Shown: positions 17,274 through 26,618, counted from the stretch's first letter. The stretch: DNA of 64,000 nucleotides from Clostridia bacterium (GCA_035561135.1 DATMYA010000079.1:96204-160203), one strand, 5' to 3'. The notes: generated by a model from the sequence alone, not told the origin. Numbers and translations are program-made.

Positions 17274-18377
17274 CTACCGTGCGACCCTTGCGCTACAACC
17301 CTTCATAACTCTTTGAACTTCGGAAAGCGTAGCCATCGTTGTGTCACCCGGTGTGGTCATAGCCAAAGCACCGTGCGCGGCACCGCACTCAACTGCCCAT
17401 TGCGGCTCCCGTCCTGTAAGAAATCCGTAAATCAAGCCTGACGCGAATGAGTCACCACCGCCTATGCGGTCGTAAATTTCCAGTCCTTCACGATTGGTGG
17501 CGTGATAAGCGGAGCCTTCGAAGTAGCAAACAGCGCCCCAGTCGTTTCGGGTCGCACTTTTGACATTGCGCAGCGTGGTGGCGACTACCTTGATGGAAGG
17601 GAATGTGCTCACAACACGCTCGATCATGTGGCCGTAATTCTTGGCGTCCAACTGGGATAAGTTGTCATCCATCCCCGGCACCTCAAATCCCAGTGCAGCC
17701 GTAAAGTCTTCTTCGTTGCCAAGCATGACGTCAACGTAGGAAGCCAGTTCCCGGTTGACTTGCTGTGCACGCGCCTGTCCCCCGATAGACTTCCACAATG
17801 ACTCGCGATAGTTGAGGTCGTAAGAAATCGTCACGCCGTGACGCTTCGCGGCTTCCATTGCCTCTTTCGCGACCATCGGAGTCGAATCGGAAAGCGCGGC
17901 GAATATTCCGCCCGTGTGAAACCAGCGCGCACCTTCGACTCCGAAGATGTGATCCCAGTCGATGTCTCCAGGCTTCAGTTGCGAAACTGCAGTATGGCCG
18001 CGGTCCGAACAACCCAGGGCCGCACGAATACCATACCCGCGTTCTGTGAAATTCAAACCATTGCGAACGCTACGGCCGACACCGTCGCATGGAACCCACT
18101 TTACGTGGGACTGATCGACGCCGCCTTGGTAGAGCAGATCCTGGATGAGCCTTCCTACTGCGTTATCCGCCAACGCCGTGACTATCGCCGTATCCATGCA
18201 AAAGCAGCGCTTCAGGCCTCGAGCGACGTTATACTCGCCGCCGCCTTCCCACGCGGCGAACGACCGTGTCGTATGGACACGCGCGTCTCCGGGATCGAGG
18301 CGGAGCATCACCTCACCCAGACTCACCAAGTCCCACTTGCATCTCGCTTTGGCTTTGATCTCCAATACTTCGTCCAT
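17274..18377 (-). CDS. kdgK: 2-dehydro-3-deoxygluconate kinase (PfkB family), copy 2
   Basis: A 367-residue PfkB-family kinase. It has GGGEYNVARGL, YDLNYRESLW, and the signature IYDRIGGGDSFASGLIYGFL containing the catalytic Asp. It is similar throughout to the gene at 13466, including the last 25 residues, but diverged enough to suggest different substrates or regulation. It sits between the hexuronate transporter and the KduI/IolB gene. KDG is the likely substrate; a related 2-keto-3-deoxy acid is possible for one of the pair. Confidence 0.8.
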   Translation of the reverse strand: MDEVLEIKAKARCKWDLVSLGEVMLRLDPGDARVHTTRSFAAWEGGGEYNVARGLKRCFCMDTAIVTALADNAVGRLIQDLLYQGGVDQSHVKWVPCDGVGRSVRNGLNFTERGYGIRAALGCSDRGHTAVSQLKPGDIDWDHIFGVEGARWFHTGGIFAALSDSTPMVAKEAMEAAKRHGVTISYDLNYRESLWKSIGGQARAQQVNRELASYVDVMLGNEEDFTAALGFEVPGMDDNLSQLDAKNYGHMIERVVSTFPSIKVVATTLRNVKSATRNDWGAVCYFEGSAYHATNREGLEIYDRIGGGDSFASGLIYGFLTGREPQWAVECGAAHGALAMTTPGDTTMATLSEVQRVMKGCSARVAR

Positions 18378-18431
18378 TCCGAGCCGGGCAGGGGCGCTGC
18401 GTTGGCACCCCTGTCACCTACTATCCGCTGC

Positions 18432-19739
18432 CTACTCGAGGGCAGCAGGTTCAAGCTTCGGCACAATCAACTGCATCACCGCTAAAGCGACCAAGTATGC
18501 CGAACCCGCGATGATGAATACGCTGAAATAAGAACCGGTCCACTGCAGTACGTAGCCAACTACCTTGGCGATCACCATCCCGCCAACTGCACCCGCCATG
18601 CCGCCGATGCCAACGACAGATCCAACCGCTCCTCGTGGAAACATGTCCGAGGCAACGGTAAATATGTTCGCCGACCACCCCTGGTGTGCAGCCGCAGCCA
18701 GGCTAACCAGCCCCACTGCGACCCATAGGTTCGAAGCTCGCGAAGCGGCCACGATCGGCACCACGGCCAGGGCACAAACCAGCATCGCGGTCTTCCGCGC
18801 CGCGTTGACTGTCCAACCGCGACGAAGCAAGTGCGACGAAAGCCAGCCACCGAAAATACTGCCAAGAGTAGCCGAGTTGTAAATCACCAGCAGTGGCAGA
18901 ATCATGCCCGTAAGGTTCACGCCATGGTTTCTGTGCAGGAAGTCCGGCACCCAAAACAGGTACAACCACCAGATCGGGTCGGTGAGGAACTTGCCAATCG
19001 CGAACGCCCAAGTCTGCCGCAAGCCAATAAGCTTGGACCAGCGGATGGGGACAACACTCTCGGCCGGGTCGCTGCGAATGTGTGCCAACTCCGCCGCGGA
19101 CACGCGCTTGTGCTGCTCTGGAGGGCGGTAGAGTACAAGCCAGAACGCGAGCCACACAAAGCCAATCGCTCCGGTGGCAACGAATGCGCCCTGCCAACCA
19201 TATGTTAGCGTCAACCATGGAATAACCAGCGGCGTTACGATCGCGCCAACATTTGTGCCGGAGTTGAACAGGCCCGTGGCGAGCGCCCGCTCTTTTTTCG
19301 GGAACCACTCTGCCACCGTCTTTATGGAAGCCGGAAAACTACCAGATTCGCCCAACCCGAGTCCGAAACGGGCCAGGCTGAAGGTGAATACTGAACGCGC
19401 CCCGGCATGGGCCATCGCCGCCAGGCTCCAGAGGAAAACGGCCAGCGAGAAACCTTTCCGTGTACCCAGCCAATCCATCACCCGGCCCACGACAATCAAC
19501 CCAATGGCATAGGCCAGCTGAAACGAAAAAACGATGTTGCTGTAATCGATCTCGTTCCAGTGCAGGTCAGCCTGCAACGTGGGTTTCAGAAGCCCGATTA
19601 CCTGACGGTCGATGTAATTGACTGTCGCCGCGAAGAACAACAATGCACAAACTACCCAGCGCTGGCGTCCTGCGGACGAAGATGGCCCAGGCTCGGGGAT
19701 ATGAACTTCCGTTACGGCGGCCGCGCTTTTCGCTGCCAT
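18432..19739 (-). CDS. exuT: Hexuronate MFS transporter (ExuT-like)
   Basis: A 435-residue inner-membrane carrier of the ACS branch of the MFS, with about 12 spans. The first helix (FFAATVNYIDRQVIGLLKPTLQ) and the loop/helix segment GLGESGSFPASIKTVAEWFPKKERALATGLFNSGTNVGA are typical of ExuT-type galacturonate/glucuronate:H+ symporters. I chose the ATG at 19739, preceded by GGAGAAA. Surrounded by KDG kinase and 6-phosphogluconate dehydrogenase genes, it is the probable importer of galacturonate, glucuronate or unsaturated uronates. Confidence 0.88.
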   Translation of the reverse strand: MAAKSAAAVTEVHIPEPGPSSSAGRQRWVVCALLFFAATVNYIDRQVIGLLKPTLQADLHWNEIDYSNIVFSFQLAYAIGLIVVGRVMDWLGTRKGFSLAVFLWSLAAMAHAGARSVFTFSLARFGLGLGESGSFPASIKTVAEWFPKKERALATGLFNSGTNVGAIVTPLVIPWLTLTYGWQGAFVATGAIGFVWLAFWLVLYRPPEQHKRVSAAELAHIRSDPAESVVPIRWSKLIGLRQTWAFAIGKFLTDPIWWLYLFWVPDFLHRNHGVNLTGMILPLLVIYNSATLGSIFGGWLSSHLLRRGWTVNAARKTAMLVCALAVVPIVAASRASNLWVAVGLVSLAAAAHQGWSANIFTVASDMFPRGAVGSVVGIGGMAGAVGGMVIAKVVGYVLQWTGSYFSVFIIAGSAYLVALAVMQLIVPKLEPAALE

Positions 19740-19864
19740 GCTATTTCTCCAAACAACCGGCACTACGCAAACCTATGACACTCGTTACTGCGATTTTTGA
19801 CCGATGCGACACTGCATTCCTGCGTATCGCAATATGAAACTCTGTTCCGAATAGCGAACTTCTG

Positions 19865-19882
19865 CGCAGGTTCTCACCTGCG
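19865..19882 (-). terminator. Hairpin downstream of gnd
   Basis: A 7-bp stem with a TCTC loop lies just beyond the stop of gnd. There is no T run on the minus strand, so it may be a weak terminator or an mRNA 3' end stabiliser. It leaves open whether the genes from exuT onward have their own promoter in the 153-base gap. Confidence 0.35.
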
Positions 19883-19892
19883 AAGCTAACTG

Positions 19893-21344
19893 TCAAGCAG
19901 AGTTCCCGGAACGCTTTGCTTTTTCAGTTGCAGGCGCACTCGACCAATCTGTGTGGAATGTGCCCTCTCGATCAACGCGGCGATAGGTGTGTGCCCCAAA
20001 GTAGTCGCGTTGGGCCTGGGTGAGATTTGCAGGGAGGCATTCGCAGCGGTATGCGTCGAAGTACGCCAGCGACGAACTCATCGCGAGCACAGGAATCCCG
20101 ATGCCGATACCGGTTTGCACCACCAACCGCCATGCTTCTTGCCGGCTTTCGACGGCCTCCCGGAATGCGGGATCAAGCAACAGGTTGATCAGCGCCGGAT
20201 CGCGACGATAGGCCCCCATGATTTCGTGCAGCAGAGTCGCGCGGATGATGCACCCTGCACGCCAGAGCCCGGCGATTTCTCCAGGTTGCAAGTCATATTT
20301 GTATTCGGCGGAAGCGATCCGCATTAGGCCCAAGCCCTGCGCATACGACGTGATCTTGCTGGCGTACAACGCCTGCTCAATAGCGCTAATGAGTTTCTTG
20401 CGATCTCCGCTGTAGGACGGCGAAGGACCCCGCAGGATCTTGCTGGCGGCCACGCGCTCTGGCTTCAGTGCCGACAATATACGGCTTTCCACTGCCGCAT
20501 TGATCGTGGGAATGGGCGCGCCGATATCGAGCGAATTCTGGCTCGCCCACTTGCCGGTTCCCTTCTGCTGTGCTTCGTCGAGAATCACATCAACGATCGG
20601 CTTGCCGGTAAGATCATCGCGCTTCCCAAAGATGCTGGCTGTGATTTCGATCAGATACGACTTGAGCTCACGCTGATTCCACTCGTTGAAGATGTCGTGC
20701 AATTCGTCGGCGGGAATACCCAACCCGCGGCGCATCAGGTCGTAGCATTCGGCAATCAACTGCATGTCGCCGTACTCGATCCCGTTGTGAACCATTTTGA
20801 CGTAGTGTCCGGCGCCTCGTGGCCCGATGTACTTGACGCAAGGTTCACCATCTTCCGCACGCGCTGCCATGGCGCGCAGGATGGGTGCGACCGCCTCCCA
20901 CGCATCCGTTTGTCCGCCGGGCATGATGGCAGGTCCCCAAAGCGCTCCCTCTTCGCCGCCGGACACACCTGTGCCGATGAAGTTGATCCCCTCAGCCTCA
21001 AGCTCTTTGCTGCGCCGTTCCGTGTCGAGAAAATACGAGTTTCCGCCGTCCATCAGAATGTCACCGGGTTCGACATGCGGCTTCAGGTGAGCAATGGCAC
21101 TATCCACAGCGGAACCCGCTGGCACCATAATCAGGATGCGCCGAGACTTCTCGAGAACTTGCATCAGAGCCGCCGGCGTATCGACCGCGATTATTTCTTT
21201 CCCCCTGGCCCGGCGTTCAACGAAGTCACGTCTTTTTTCAGGATCCAGGTCGTAGCCCGCCACCGGAAAGCCGTTCCGCTCCATGTTGAGCGCCAGGTTC
21301 GCACCCATCACGCCCAACCCTACAACACCGATCTTGTATCTCAT
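19893..21344 (-). CDS. gnd: 6-phosphogluconate dehydrogenase, decarboxylating
   Basis: A 483-residue cytoplasmic enzyme that oxidises 6-phosphogluconate to ribulose 5-phosphate with NADP+. It is full length for the dimeric Gnd family: GVVGLGVMGANLALN dinucleotide loop, ILMDGGNS, FIGTGVSGGEEGA, HYVKMVHNGIEYGDMQLIAE (catalytic Lys/Asn/Glu) and the C-terminal NLTQAQRDYFGAHTYRR that closes over the partner subunit. A GGAGGCAGG site overlaps the end of the LarA-family gene 8 bases upstream, so the two are translationally close. Its place in a uronate operon links sugar-acid catabolism with the pentose phosphate pathway and NADPH for the reductases. Confidence 0.95.
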   Translation of the reverse strand: MRYKIGVVGLGVMGANLALNMERNGFPVAGYDLDPEKRRDFVERRARGKEIIAVDTPAALMQVLEKSRRILIMVPAGSAVDSAIAHLKPHVEPGDILMDGGNSYFLDTERRSKELEAEGINFIGTGVSGGEEGALWGPAIMPGGQTDAWEAVAPILRAMAARAEDGEPCVKYIGPRGAGHYVKMVHNGIEYGDMQLIAECYDLMRRGLGIPADELHDIFNEWNQRELKSYLIEITASIFGKRDDLTGKPIVDVILDEAQQKGTGKWASQNSLDIGAPIPTINAAVESRILSALKPERVAASKILRGPSPSYSGDRKKLISAIEQALYASKITSYAQGLGLMRIASAEYKYDLQPGEIAGLWRAGCIIRATLLHEIMGAYRRDPALINLLLDPAFREAVESRQEAWRLVVQTGIGIGIPVLAMSSSLAYFDAYRCECLPANLTQAQRDYFGAHTYRRVDREGTFHTDWSSAPATEKAKRSGNSA

Positions 21345-21352
21345 CCTGCCTC

Positions 21353-22621
21353 CTACTGTGCTGCTGCGCTCTGCTGTTTCAAGCGGAACAACGTCTCACC
21401 GGCGCGCGGGATCATCATGATGCCCTCATGCTCACGGCCGCGCCATTCGTCCATGTTGATGGTTGCGGGGTTCAGATATCCGAGATTGATTCGGCGGCAG
21501 CGCTCTTCCGGGATGCCGGTCGCAAGCGTCACGCGAATGCGCGGGGTCTCTACACCCGTTGACGCGTTGTACTGACCCAAGCCCTTGACGTGAGTCGAGT
21601 GCGCAAGCACCCCACCGGGATAGTGCTTGAAACGTTCCCATTGGTTGAGGAAGTAATCACGGCAGTGGTAACCAACCTCGTCGATTAGTTTGCCGTGCGT
21701 GTAGCTGACCTCGGTGATATTCGGACTGTAGATGACAACCTCACCGCCATCGGCGATCGCGGGTTCCAGCTTGTAGGTGCCCTTCGCCGCCGTCCAGAGG
21801 TCGTCATACATTTCCGGCATGACGGCGAGCACACGACGGAGAGGCTTATCCATATAAACGATGTGCTTTTTTGCGGACAGAGCCGATGCTGCTGTCCATG
21901 CTTCCTGCGGCGATCCGAAATACAGGCCAGCAATGCCTTCGTGCGTGACCACCAGTGCGAAGCAGGACGTCGGACGCGGAATGAGTGCTGCCGCTCGATC
22001 GATAACCGCCCGCACCGGCGTATATCCCGCGCCGATCACGTGATAGCTGGTGATGAGCGCACCGAGCCAATGCGTGAAGTTGATAATTTCGGAACCGCCA
22101 ATGCCTGGGAAGAAGTACTTGTTCCCGCCCGAGAAACCGACAACTTCGTGCGGGAAAACCGGGCCGCAAATCAGGATATGGTCATAGTCGAGGATCAGCT
22201 TATTGAGAGTTACCGAGACATCCCGCGACAGCAGACCGCCGCTGATCTGCGAAATTTCATTTGCGGGAATCTCGCCGAGCTTAACGAACGTAGCGGGGTC
22301 CTCCCAATGGTGATTGAAGATTCGGGTATCCCCGACCTTCCCATCCAAAACCGGCTGACCGACGAGTTTCGTCAGCTGCGCATCGGTCATTGGCGGATGC
22401 GTCCCGAGAGCGACGAGATAGTCCAGCTTATTTGTCCGCGGCCGCAGCAGTTCCTGGAGATTGGCGAACATTTCCGGCATGGGCATGGTGCGCGTGCCAT
22501 CCGGAATGATGACCAACACTCGTTTGCCGTCCAAGGGTGCTGAGGCAAGCGCGTCGACGACGATCTGGCGTGTCTCCTCGGCAGTCAAATACCTATCTGC
22601 AAATCCAGTTCCTACCGGCAT
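21353..22621 (-). CDS. LarA-family nickel-pincer 2-hydroxyacid racemase/epimerase
   Basis: A 422-residue member of the lactate racemase (LarA, DUF2088) family, which uses a nickel-pincer nucleotide to racemise 2-hydroxy acids by hydride transfer. Key residues are intact and correctly spaced: GTHPPMT (H75), FNHHWED, FPHEVVGFSGGNK (H158, K168) and NFTHW (H184). Their spacing of 10 and 16 residues equals that of H174, K184 and H200 in Lactobacillus LarA, where Lys carries the cofactor. No LarB, LarC or LarE maturation gene is in the window. Gnd and uronate genes flank it, so a sugar-acid epimerase role (e.g. on gluconate, known in the family) is at least as likely as lactate racemisation. Confidence 0.85.
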   Translation of the reverse strand: MPVGTGFADRYLTAEETRQIVVDALASAPLDGKRVLVIIPDGTRTMPMPEMFANLQELLRPRTNKLDYLVALGTHPPMTDAQLTKLVGQPVLDGKVGDTRIFNHHWEDPATFVKLGEIPANEISQISGGLLSRDVSVTLNKLILDYDHILICGPVFPHEVVGFSGGNKYFFPGIGGSEIINFTHWLGALITSYHVIGAGYTPVRAVIDRAAALIPRPTSCFALVVTHEGIAGLYFGSPQEAWTAASALSAKKHIVYMDKPLRRVLAVMPEMYDDLWTAAKGTYKLEPAIADGGEVVIYSPNITEVSYTHGKLIDEVGYHCRDYFLNQWERFKHYPGGVLAHSTHVKGLGQYNASTGVETPRIRVTLATGIPEERCRRINLGYLNPATINMDEWRGREHEGIMMIPRAGETLFRLKQQSAAAQ

Positions 22622-22660
22622 ACGTCCACTCCTTGCGAGCGTGCTCCGAGCTAGTAACGA

Positions 22661-23548
22661 TTACACGCCGCTGTATGCGGCAAAACCGCCGTCAACCGCA
22701 ATCACCGAGCCGGTTACGAAGGAAGAAGCCGGGGACAACAACCACAACACCGCGCCGAACAGGTCCTCCGGCTCGCCGAACCGCGCCATTGGAGTGTGGC
22801 TAATGATTGACTTGCCGCGAGGCGTTAACCCGCCCGTTTCGCGATCGGTCAGCAGAAAACGGTTCTGATTCGTCAGGAAGAAGCCTGGAGCGATCGCGTT
22901 CACGCGAATTCGAGGCGAATACTCCTGGGCCATGTGCACTGCGAGCCACTGCGTAAAGTTGCTCACGCCCGCTTTAGCAGCCGAATATGCCGGAATCCTC
23001 GTCAACGGCCGGAACGCATTCATCGACGAAACGTTCAAGATGGTTCCGTGCCCCTGCTCCGCCATCACCTTCCCGAAGATCTGGCACGGCAGAATAGTTC
23101 CGAGGATATTCAGGTCAAAGACCCAGCGCAGTGCGTCGGTAGGAAGGTCAAAGAACTTCAGGTCGGCGCCGGTGGTGGCTTGTGGCTTGTTGCCCCCGGC
23201 GGCGTTGATCACACAGTCAATCTTTCCGAACCGGGCCTTGACTTCGGCGGCCGCCTTGTTCAGGCTTTCGGTCTGAAGCACATTACATGCGAATAGTTCG
23301 GCTTGTGAGGCCCGCTCTCCCATCCGCTCCAGAAGCGCCTTGCCCGACTCCAGGTTGAGATCCAGGATGGCAACCTGGGCACCGCACCCAACCAGCGCGC
23401 ACGCTATATCCCCGCCGAGAATGCCCGCGCCACCGGTAACTACTACGGTCTGCCCGGTGAAGTCGTACATGGCAGTGAGCTTTTGCAAATCGAAGGGCGT
23501 CGGCGATTCAGGACTTTTAGATTTCGTATCAGTTTCCAGTTGTGGCAT
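22661..23548 (-). CDS. uxuB: SDR-type fructuronate reductase / mannonate oxidoreductase
   Basis: A 295-residue short-chain dehydrogenase: VVVTGGAGILGGDIA cofactor loop, NAAGGN, catalytic YSAAKAG, and the extended INQxNRFLL-like loop (TNQNRFLLT) seen in the D-mannonate oxidoreductase/fructuronate reductase SDR group (B. subtilis YjmF type, unlike the long-chain E. coli UxuB). It would reduce D-fructuronate to D-mannonate. The ATG at 23548 has GGGAGG 5 bases upstream; an upstream start extending 35 residues has no conserved content. It is the first gene of the leftward operon and diverges from uxaE, whose product is its substrate. Confidence 0.82.
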   Translation of the reverse strand: MPQLETDTKSKSPESPTPFDLQKLTAMYDFTGQTVVVTGGAGILGGDIACALVGCGAQVAILDLNLESGKALLERMGERASQAELFACNVLQTESLNKAAAEVKARFGKIDCVINAAGGNKPQATTGADLKFFDLPTDALRWVFDLNILGTILPCQIFGKVMAEQGHGTILNVSSMNAFRPLTRIPAYSAAKAGVSNFTQWLAVHMAQEYSPRIRVNAIAPGFFLTNQNRFLLTDRETGGLTPRGKSIISHTPMARFGEPEDLFGAVLWLLSPASSFVTGSVIAVDGGFAAYSGV

Positions 23549-23680
23549 AGAACCTCCCGTTGGTGACCGGCGGCCACGGCTGGTCGCTGGAATTGGCCTG
23601 CAAAGATGAGAGTTGACACACAGTAGAAAACACGAAAATATCACCTTTGTCAAACAAACGCTTCAAAATGATTCATAACG

Positions 23681-23694
23681 TTTCACAATGTGAG
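23681..23694. promoter_or_regulatory. Candidate operator, TTCAC-N3-GTGA type
   Basis: TTTCACAATGTGAG is an inverted repeat (TTCAC, 3-base spacer, GTGA plus one mismatch) in the region between the divergent uxuB and uxaE genes, 49 bases before the uxaE start. The same symmetry occurs perfectly at 32338-32350 upstream of the TonB receptor. The binding protein is unknown. Confidence 0.5.
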
Positions 23695-23742
23695 TTTAAG
23701 CGGTTTTCAAGGGGACACTTGAACCACAGAAGGACCAACCAA

Positions 23743-25056
23743 ATGAGAGACTCACGCTTACACCTGCAGTGTAGTGCCGACTACTTACGCCTGGCGAAGT
23801 TTTCTTTCGGAGTAGGGGATCGGTTTGTCAAGGAGGCCAAAGCCCAATTGAAGGCGTGCATGCTGGCCGGGGAGAGTGGTGTCGAAATCGTTCCCGTGTG
23901 GAACAAGTCAAACCGCGAGCACAGCATTGTGGGCTCTCTACCCCTCGCCACGCGCGCCGCGGCAGATGCCGCCGTACGCGAACTCGGATGGACTAAGCCT
24001 TACCACGTTGATGCGGACCACATCACACTCGCGAATGTAGATAAGTTTCTGGCCGCGAGCGACTATTACACGCTGGACGTTGCCGATGCGATCGCCAAGC
24101 CGGCCGCCGAAAATGATGTATATGCCTTTCTCAACCGCCACCCCGAACTGATTGGAACCAGCGAACTCCCCGGAGTTGCAGTCCCCATCACCCTGTCAAA
24201 ATCGAATGTAGCTGAAATTGCCCGCAAATACCTGGTCGCGGCAAGGGAAGCGGGACAAATCTATCGCCGAATTGTCGCTGCCAAAGGCGCGGGCTGTTTC
24301 ATCACCGAAGTATCGATGGACGAAACCGATGCTCCGCAGACTCCAGCCGAATTGCTGGTTATCCTGGCAGCGCTTGCAGACGAGCAGGTCCCGGTCCAGG
24401 CGATCGCGCCGAAGTTCACCGGCCGCTTCAATAAGGGCGTGGACTACGTTGGCGACGCTGCACAGTTCGAAGCCGAGTTCCGCGGCGATATAGCAGTCAT
24501 CGCACACGCCGTCATCGCCTATGGGCTGCCGAAAGAGCTGAAGCTCAGCGTTCACTCGGGCAGCGATAAGTTTTCGATTTACCCGGCGATTCGGCGGGCT
24601 ATTCAGGACTTCAACGCCGGTGTTCACGTAAAGACCGCCGGCACCACTTGGCTCGAAGAAGTAATCGGGCTTGCCGAGGGGGGCTCTGACGGCCTCGCTC
24701 TAGCCAAAGAGATTTACGCGCAAGCCTTTGAACACCGCGAAGATTTGTGCGCGCCGTACGCGACCGTGATCGACATAGACCTCGCCAAGCTGCCTGCCCC
24801 CGCTCACGTAAGAGCGTGGACTGCCGAGCAGTATGCCAACGCCTTGCGCCATAACCAGCAATGTCCCGAGTACAACCCGAGCTTCAGGCAACTCATTCAC
24901 GTGGGCTACAAGGTTGCCGCCAAGTTCGGCGACCGGTACCTCGACATGCTGGATGCATGCGCCGAAACGATTTCACGCAACGTAACTACCAATCTTTTCG
25001 AGCGGCATTTAAAGCCCCTCTTCCTGCCGGAAGCAAAATCCACAACGGCACGGTAA
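23743..25056 (+). CDS. uxaE: D-tagaturonate 3-epimerase
   Basis: A 437-residue cytoplasmic protein of the UxaE family, first defined in Thermotoga, which epimerises D-tagaturonate to D-fructuronate. This lets galacturonate enter the glucuronate branch. Visible family segments: the YHVDADHITLANVDKF block, FITEVSMDETD, the APKFTGRFNKGVDYVGD block and SVHSGSDKFSIYP (metal- and substrate-binding). I chose the ATG at 23743, preceded by AAGGA; an ORF extension upstream to 23647 crosses the candidate operator and is unlikely to be translated. It is followed by uxaC after 22 bases, and uxuB is divergent, giving a compact three-step route. Confidence 0.9.
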   Translation: MRDSRLHLQCSADYLRLAKFSFGVGDRFVKEAKAQLKACMLAGESGVEIVPVWNKSNREHSIVGSLPLATRAAADAAVRELGWTKPYHVDADHITLANVDKFLAASDYYTLDVADAIAKPAAENDVYAFLNRHPELIGTSELPGVAVPITLSKSNVAEIARKYLVAAREAGQIYRRIVAAKGAGCFITEVSMDETDAPQTPAELLVILAALADEQVPVQAIAPKFTGRFNKGVDYVGDAAQFEAEFRGDIAVIAHAVIAYGLPKELKLSVHSGSDKFSIYPAIRRAIQDFNAGVHVKTAGTTWLEEVIGLAEGGSDGLALAKEIYAQAFEHREDLCAPYATVIDIDLAKLPAPAHVRAWTAEQYANALRHNQQCPEYNPSFRQLIHVGYKVAAKFGDRYLDMLDACAETISRNVTTNLFERHLKPLFLPEAKSTTAR

Positions 25057-25078
25057 CTGCACGATGAAAGGATTCGCA

Positions 25079-26518
25079 ATGCCATTCATCCACGATGATT
25101 TCCTGCTGCACTCGGAGCAGGCCAACCGTCTTTATCACACCTATGCTGCATCAGAACCGATCCTTGACTACCATTGCCACCTCTCTCCGCGAGAGATTGC
25201 GGAAGACCGTCGCTTCGATACCCTGACTGCGATCTGGCTCGATGGCGATCACTACAAGTGGCGCGCTATGCGCACGAACGGCGTGGCCGAGCGGTACTGC
25301 ACGGGCGATGCCGAGCCGTTCGATAAGTTCATGGCATGGGCACGGACCGTCCCCCAGACACTGCGAAACCCGCTGTATCACTGGACTCACCTGGAGTTGA
25401 AGCGCTACTTCGGGATCGACGATCTGCTCGACGAACGCAGCGCACCAGCTGTCTGGGAGAGAGCGAACTCGCTGCTGGGCAGTCTGCGAGCCCACGACAT
25501 TCTGAGAAAATTCAATGTCAAGGCGGTATGCACCACGGATGATCCGACGGACGATCTTTCGGCTCACCGCCAGCTCGCCGCGTCGCCCCTGTCAACGCGC
25601 GTGTTCCCTACGTTTCGTCCGGACAAAGCGCTCAACGCCGGCGACCCGGAACAGTTCAACGCCTGGGTTGACCGGCTCTCGGCAGCTGCAAACATAAACA
25701 TCTCGCGGCTCAGTGACCTGCTTGCTGCTCTGCGTCAGCGGCACGACTATTTCCACCAGATGGGCTGTCGGCTTTCTGACCACGGCTTGAGCCATTGCTA
25801 TGCCGACTTCTGCTCCGAAACAACGGCCGGTGCCATCTTCGAGCGAGTACGAAGCGGAGCCACGATCGATGCGCGAGAACGAGAGCAGTTTGCTTCTTTC
25901 ATGATGCTGTTCTTCGGCCACCTCGATGCAGAAAAGGGCTGGACCAAGCAGTTGCACCTGGGAGCGCGGCGAAATAATAACGCCCGCATGATGACGGCTC
26001 TTGGGCCGGACACCGGGTTCGACTCGATTGGCGACTGGCCCCAGGCCGACCTGCTCGGCGCGTATCTGGATCGCCTTAACAGTGATGGCGCGTTACCCAA
26101 AACGATTATCTACAACCTAAATCCCGCCGACGACTACGTTATCGCCGCGATGATCGGCAACTTCCAGGACGGATCGATTGCCGGGAAGATCCAGTTCGGC
26201 AGCGGCTGGTGGTTCCTTGATCAGAAAGAAGGCATGGAACTTCAGCTCAACGCCTTGTCGAATGTCGGCTTGCTGTCGCGCTTTATCGGAATGTTGACCG
26301 ATTCGCGCTCTTTCATGTCATACCCGCGGCATGAGTACTTCCGTCGCGTCTTGTGCAACCTGCTCGGCTCGAACATGCAACTTGGCGAACTGCCGAATGA
26401 CGACGCCATGATCGGCAGCCTCGTCCGCAATATCTGCTACAAGAACGCGAAACAATACTTGGGTCTAAATGTTGCGGAGAAAAGTGCGGATATGCAGGCT
26501 GTGGCCGCGCCCAAATAA
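25079..26518 (+). CDS. uxaC: Glucuronate/galacturonate isomerase
   Basis: A 479-residue amidohydrolase-fold isomerase that converts D-galacturonate to D-tagaturonate and D-glucuronate to D-fructuronate. Full length; motifs include EPILDYHCHLSPREIAEDRRF (metal-binding HxH), NVKAVCTTDDPTDDL, the LHLGARRNNNARM block and FGSGWWFLDQKEGMELQLNALS with FIGMLTDSRSF. The ATG at 25079 has AAAGGA seven bases upstream; another ATG lies five codons earlier (25064). Couples with uxaE in front and the DUF4861 gene 100 bases behind. Confidence 0.95.
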   Translation: MPFIHDDFLLHSEQANRLYHTYAASEPILDYHCHLSPREIAEDRRFDTLTAIWLDGDHYKWRAMRTNGVAERYCTGDAEPFDKFMAWARTVPQTLRNPLYHWTHLELKRYFGIDDLLDERSAPAVWERANSLLGSLRAHDILRKFNVKAVCTTDDPTDDLSAHRQLAASPLSTRVFPTFRPDKALNAGDPEQFNAWVDRLSAAANINISRLSDLLAALRQRHDYFHQMGCRLSDHGLSHCYADFCSETTAGAIFERVRSGATIDAREREQFASFMMLFFGHLDAEKGWTKQLHLGARRNNNARMMTALGPDTGFDSIGDWPQADLLGAYLDRLNSDGALPKTIIYNLNPADDYVIAAMIGNFQDGSIAGKIQFGSGWWFLDQKEGMELQLNALSNVGLLSRFIGMLTDSRSFMSYPRHEYFRRVLCNLLGSNMQLGELPNDDAMIGSLVRNICYKNAKQYLGLNVAEKSADMQAVAAPK

Positions 26519-26618
26519 GGTTCTTGGCTCACGAGTCATGCAGGAGTACTAAAGAACTGTCGTTCAGTTTCGAAGGTGTTTAGTCACAGGCTGAATGAAC
26601 CTTTGAAACGGGAGAATC

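Noticed and set aside
23681..23694. KdgR or ExuR/UxuR box of the enterobacterial type
   Set aside because: The site has TTCAC/GTGAA arms; it does not match the GAAAC/GTTTC arms of KdgR or the TGGTATACCA core of ExuR/UxuR.
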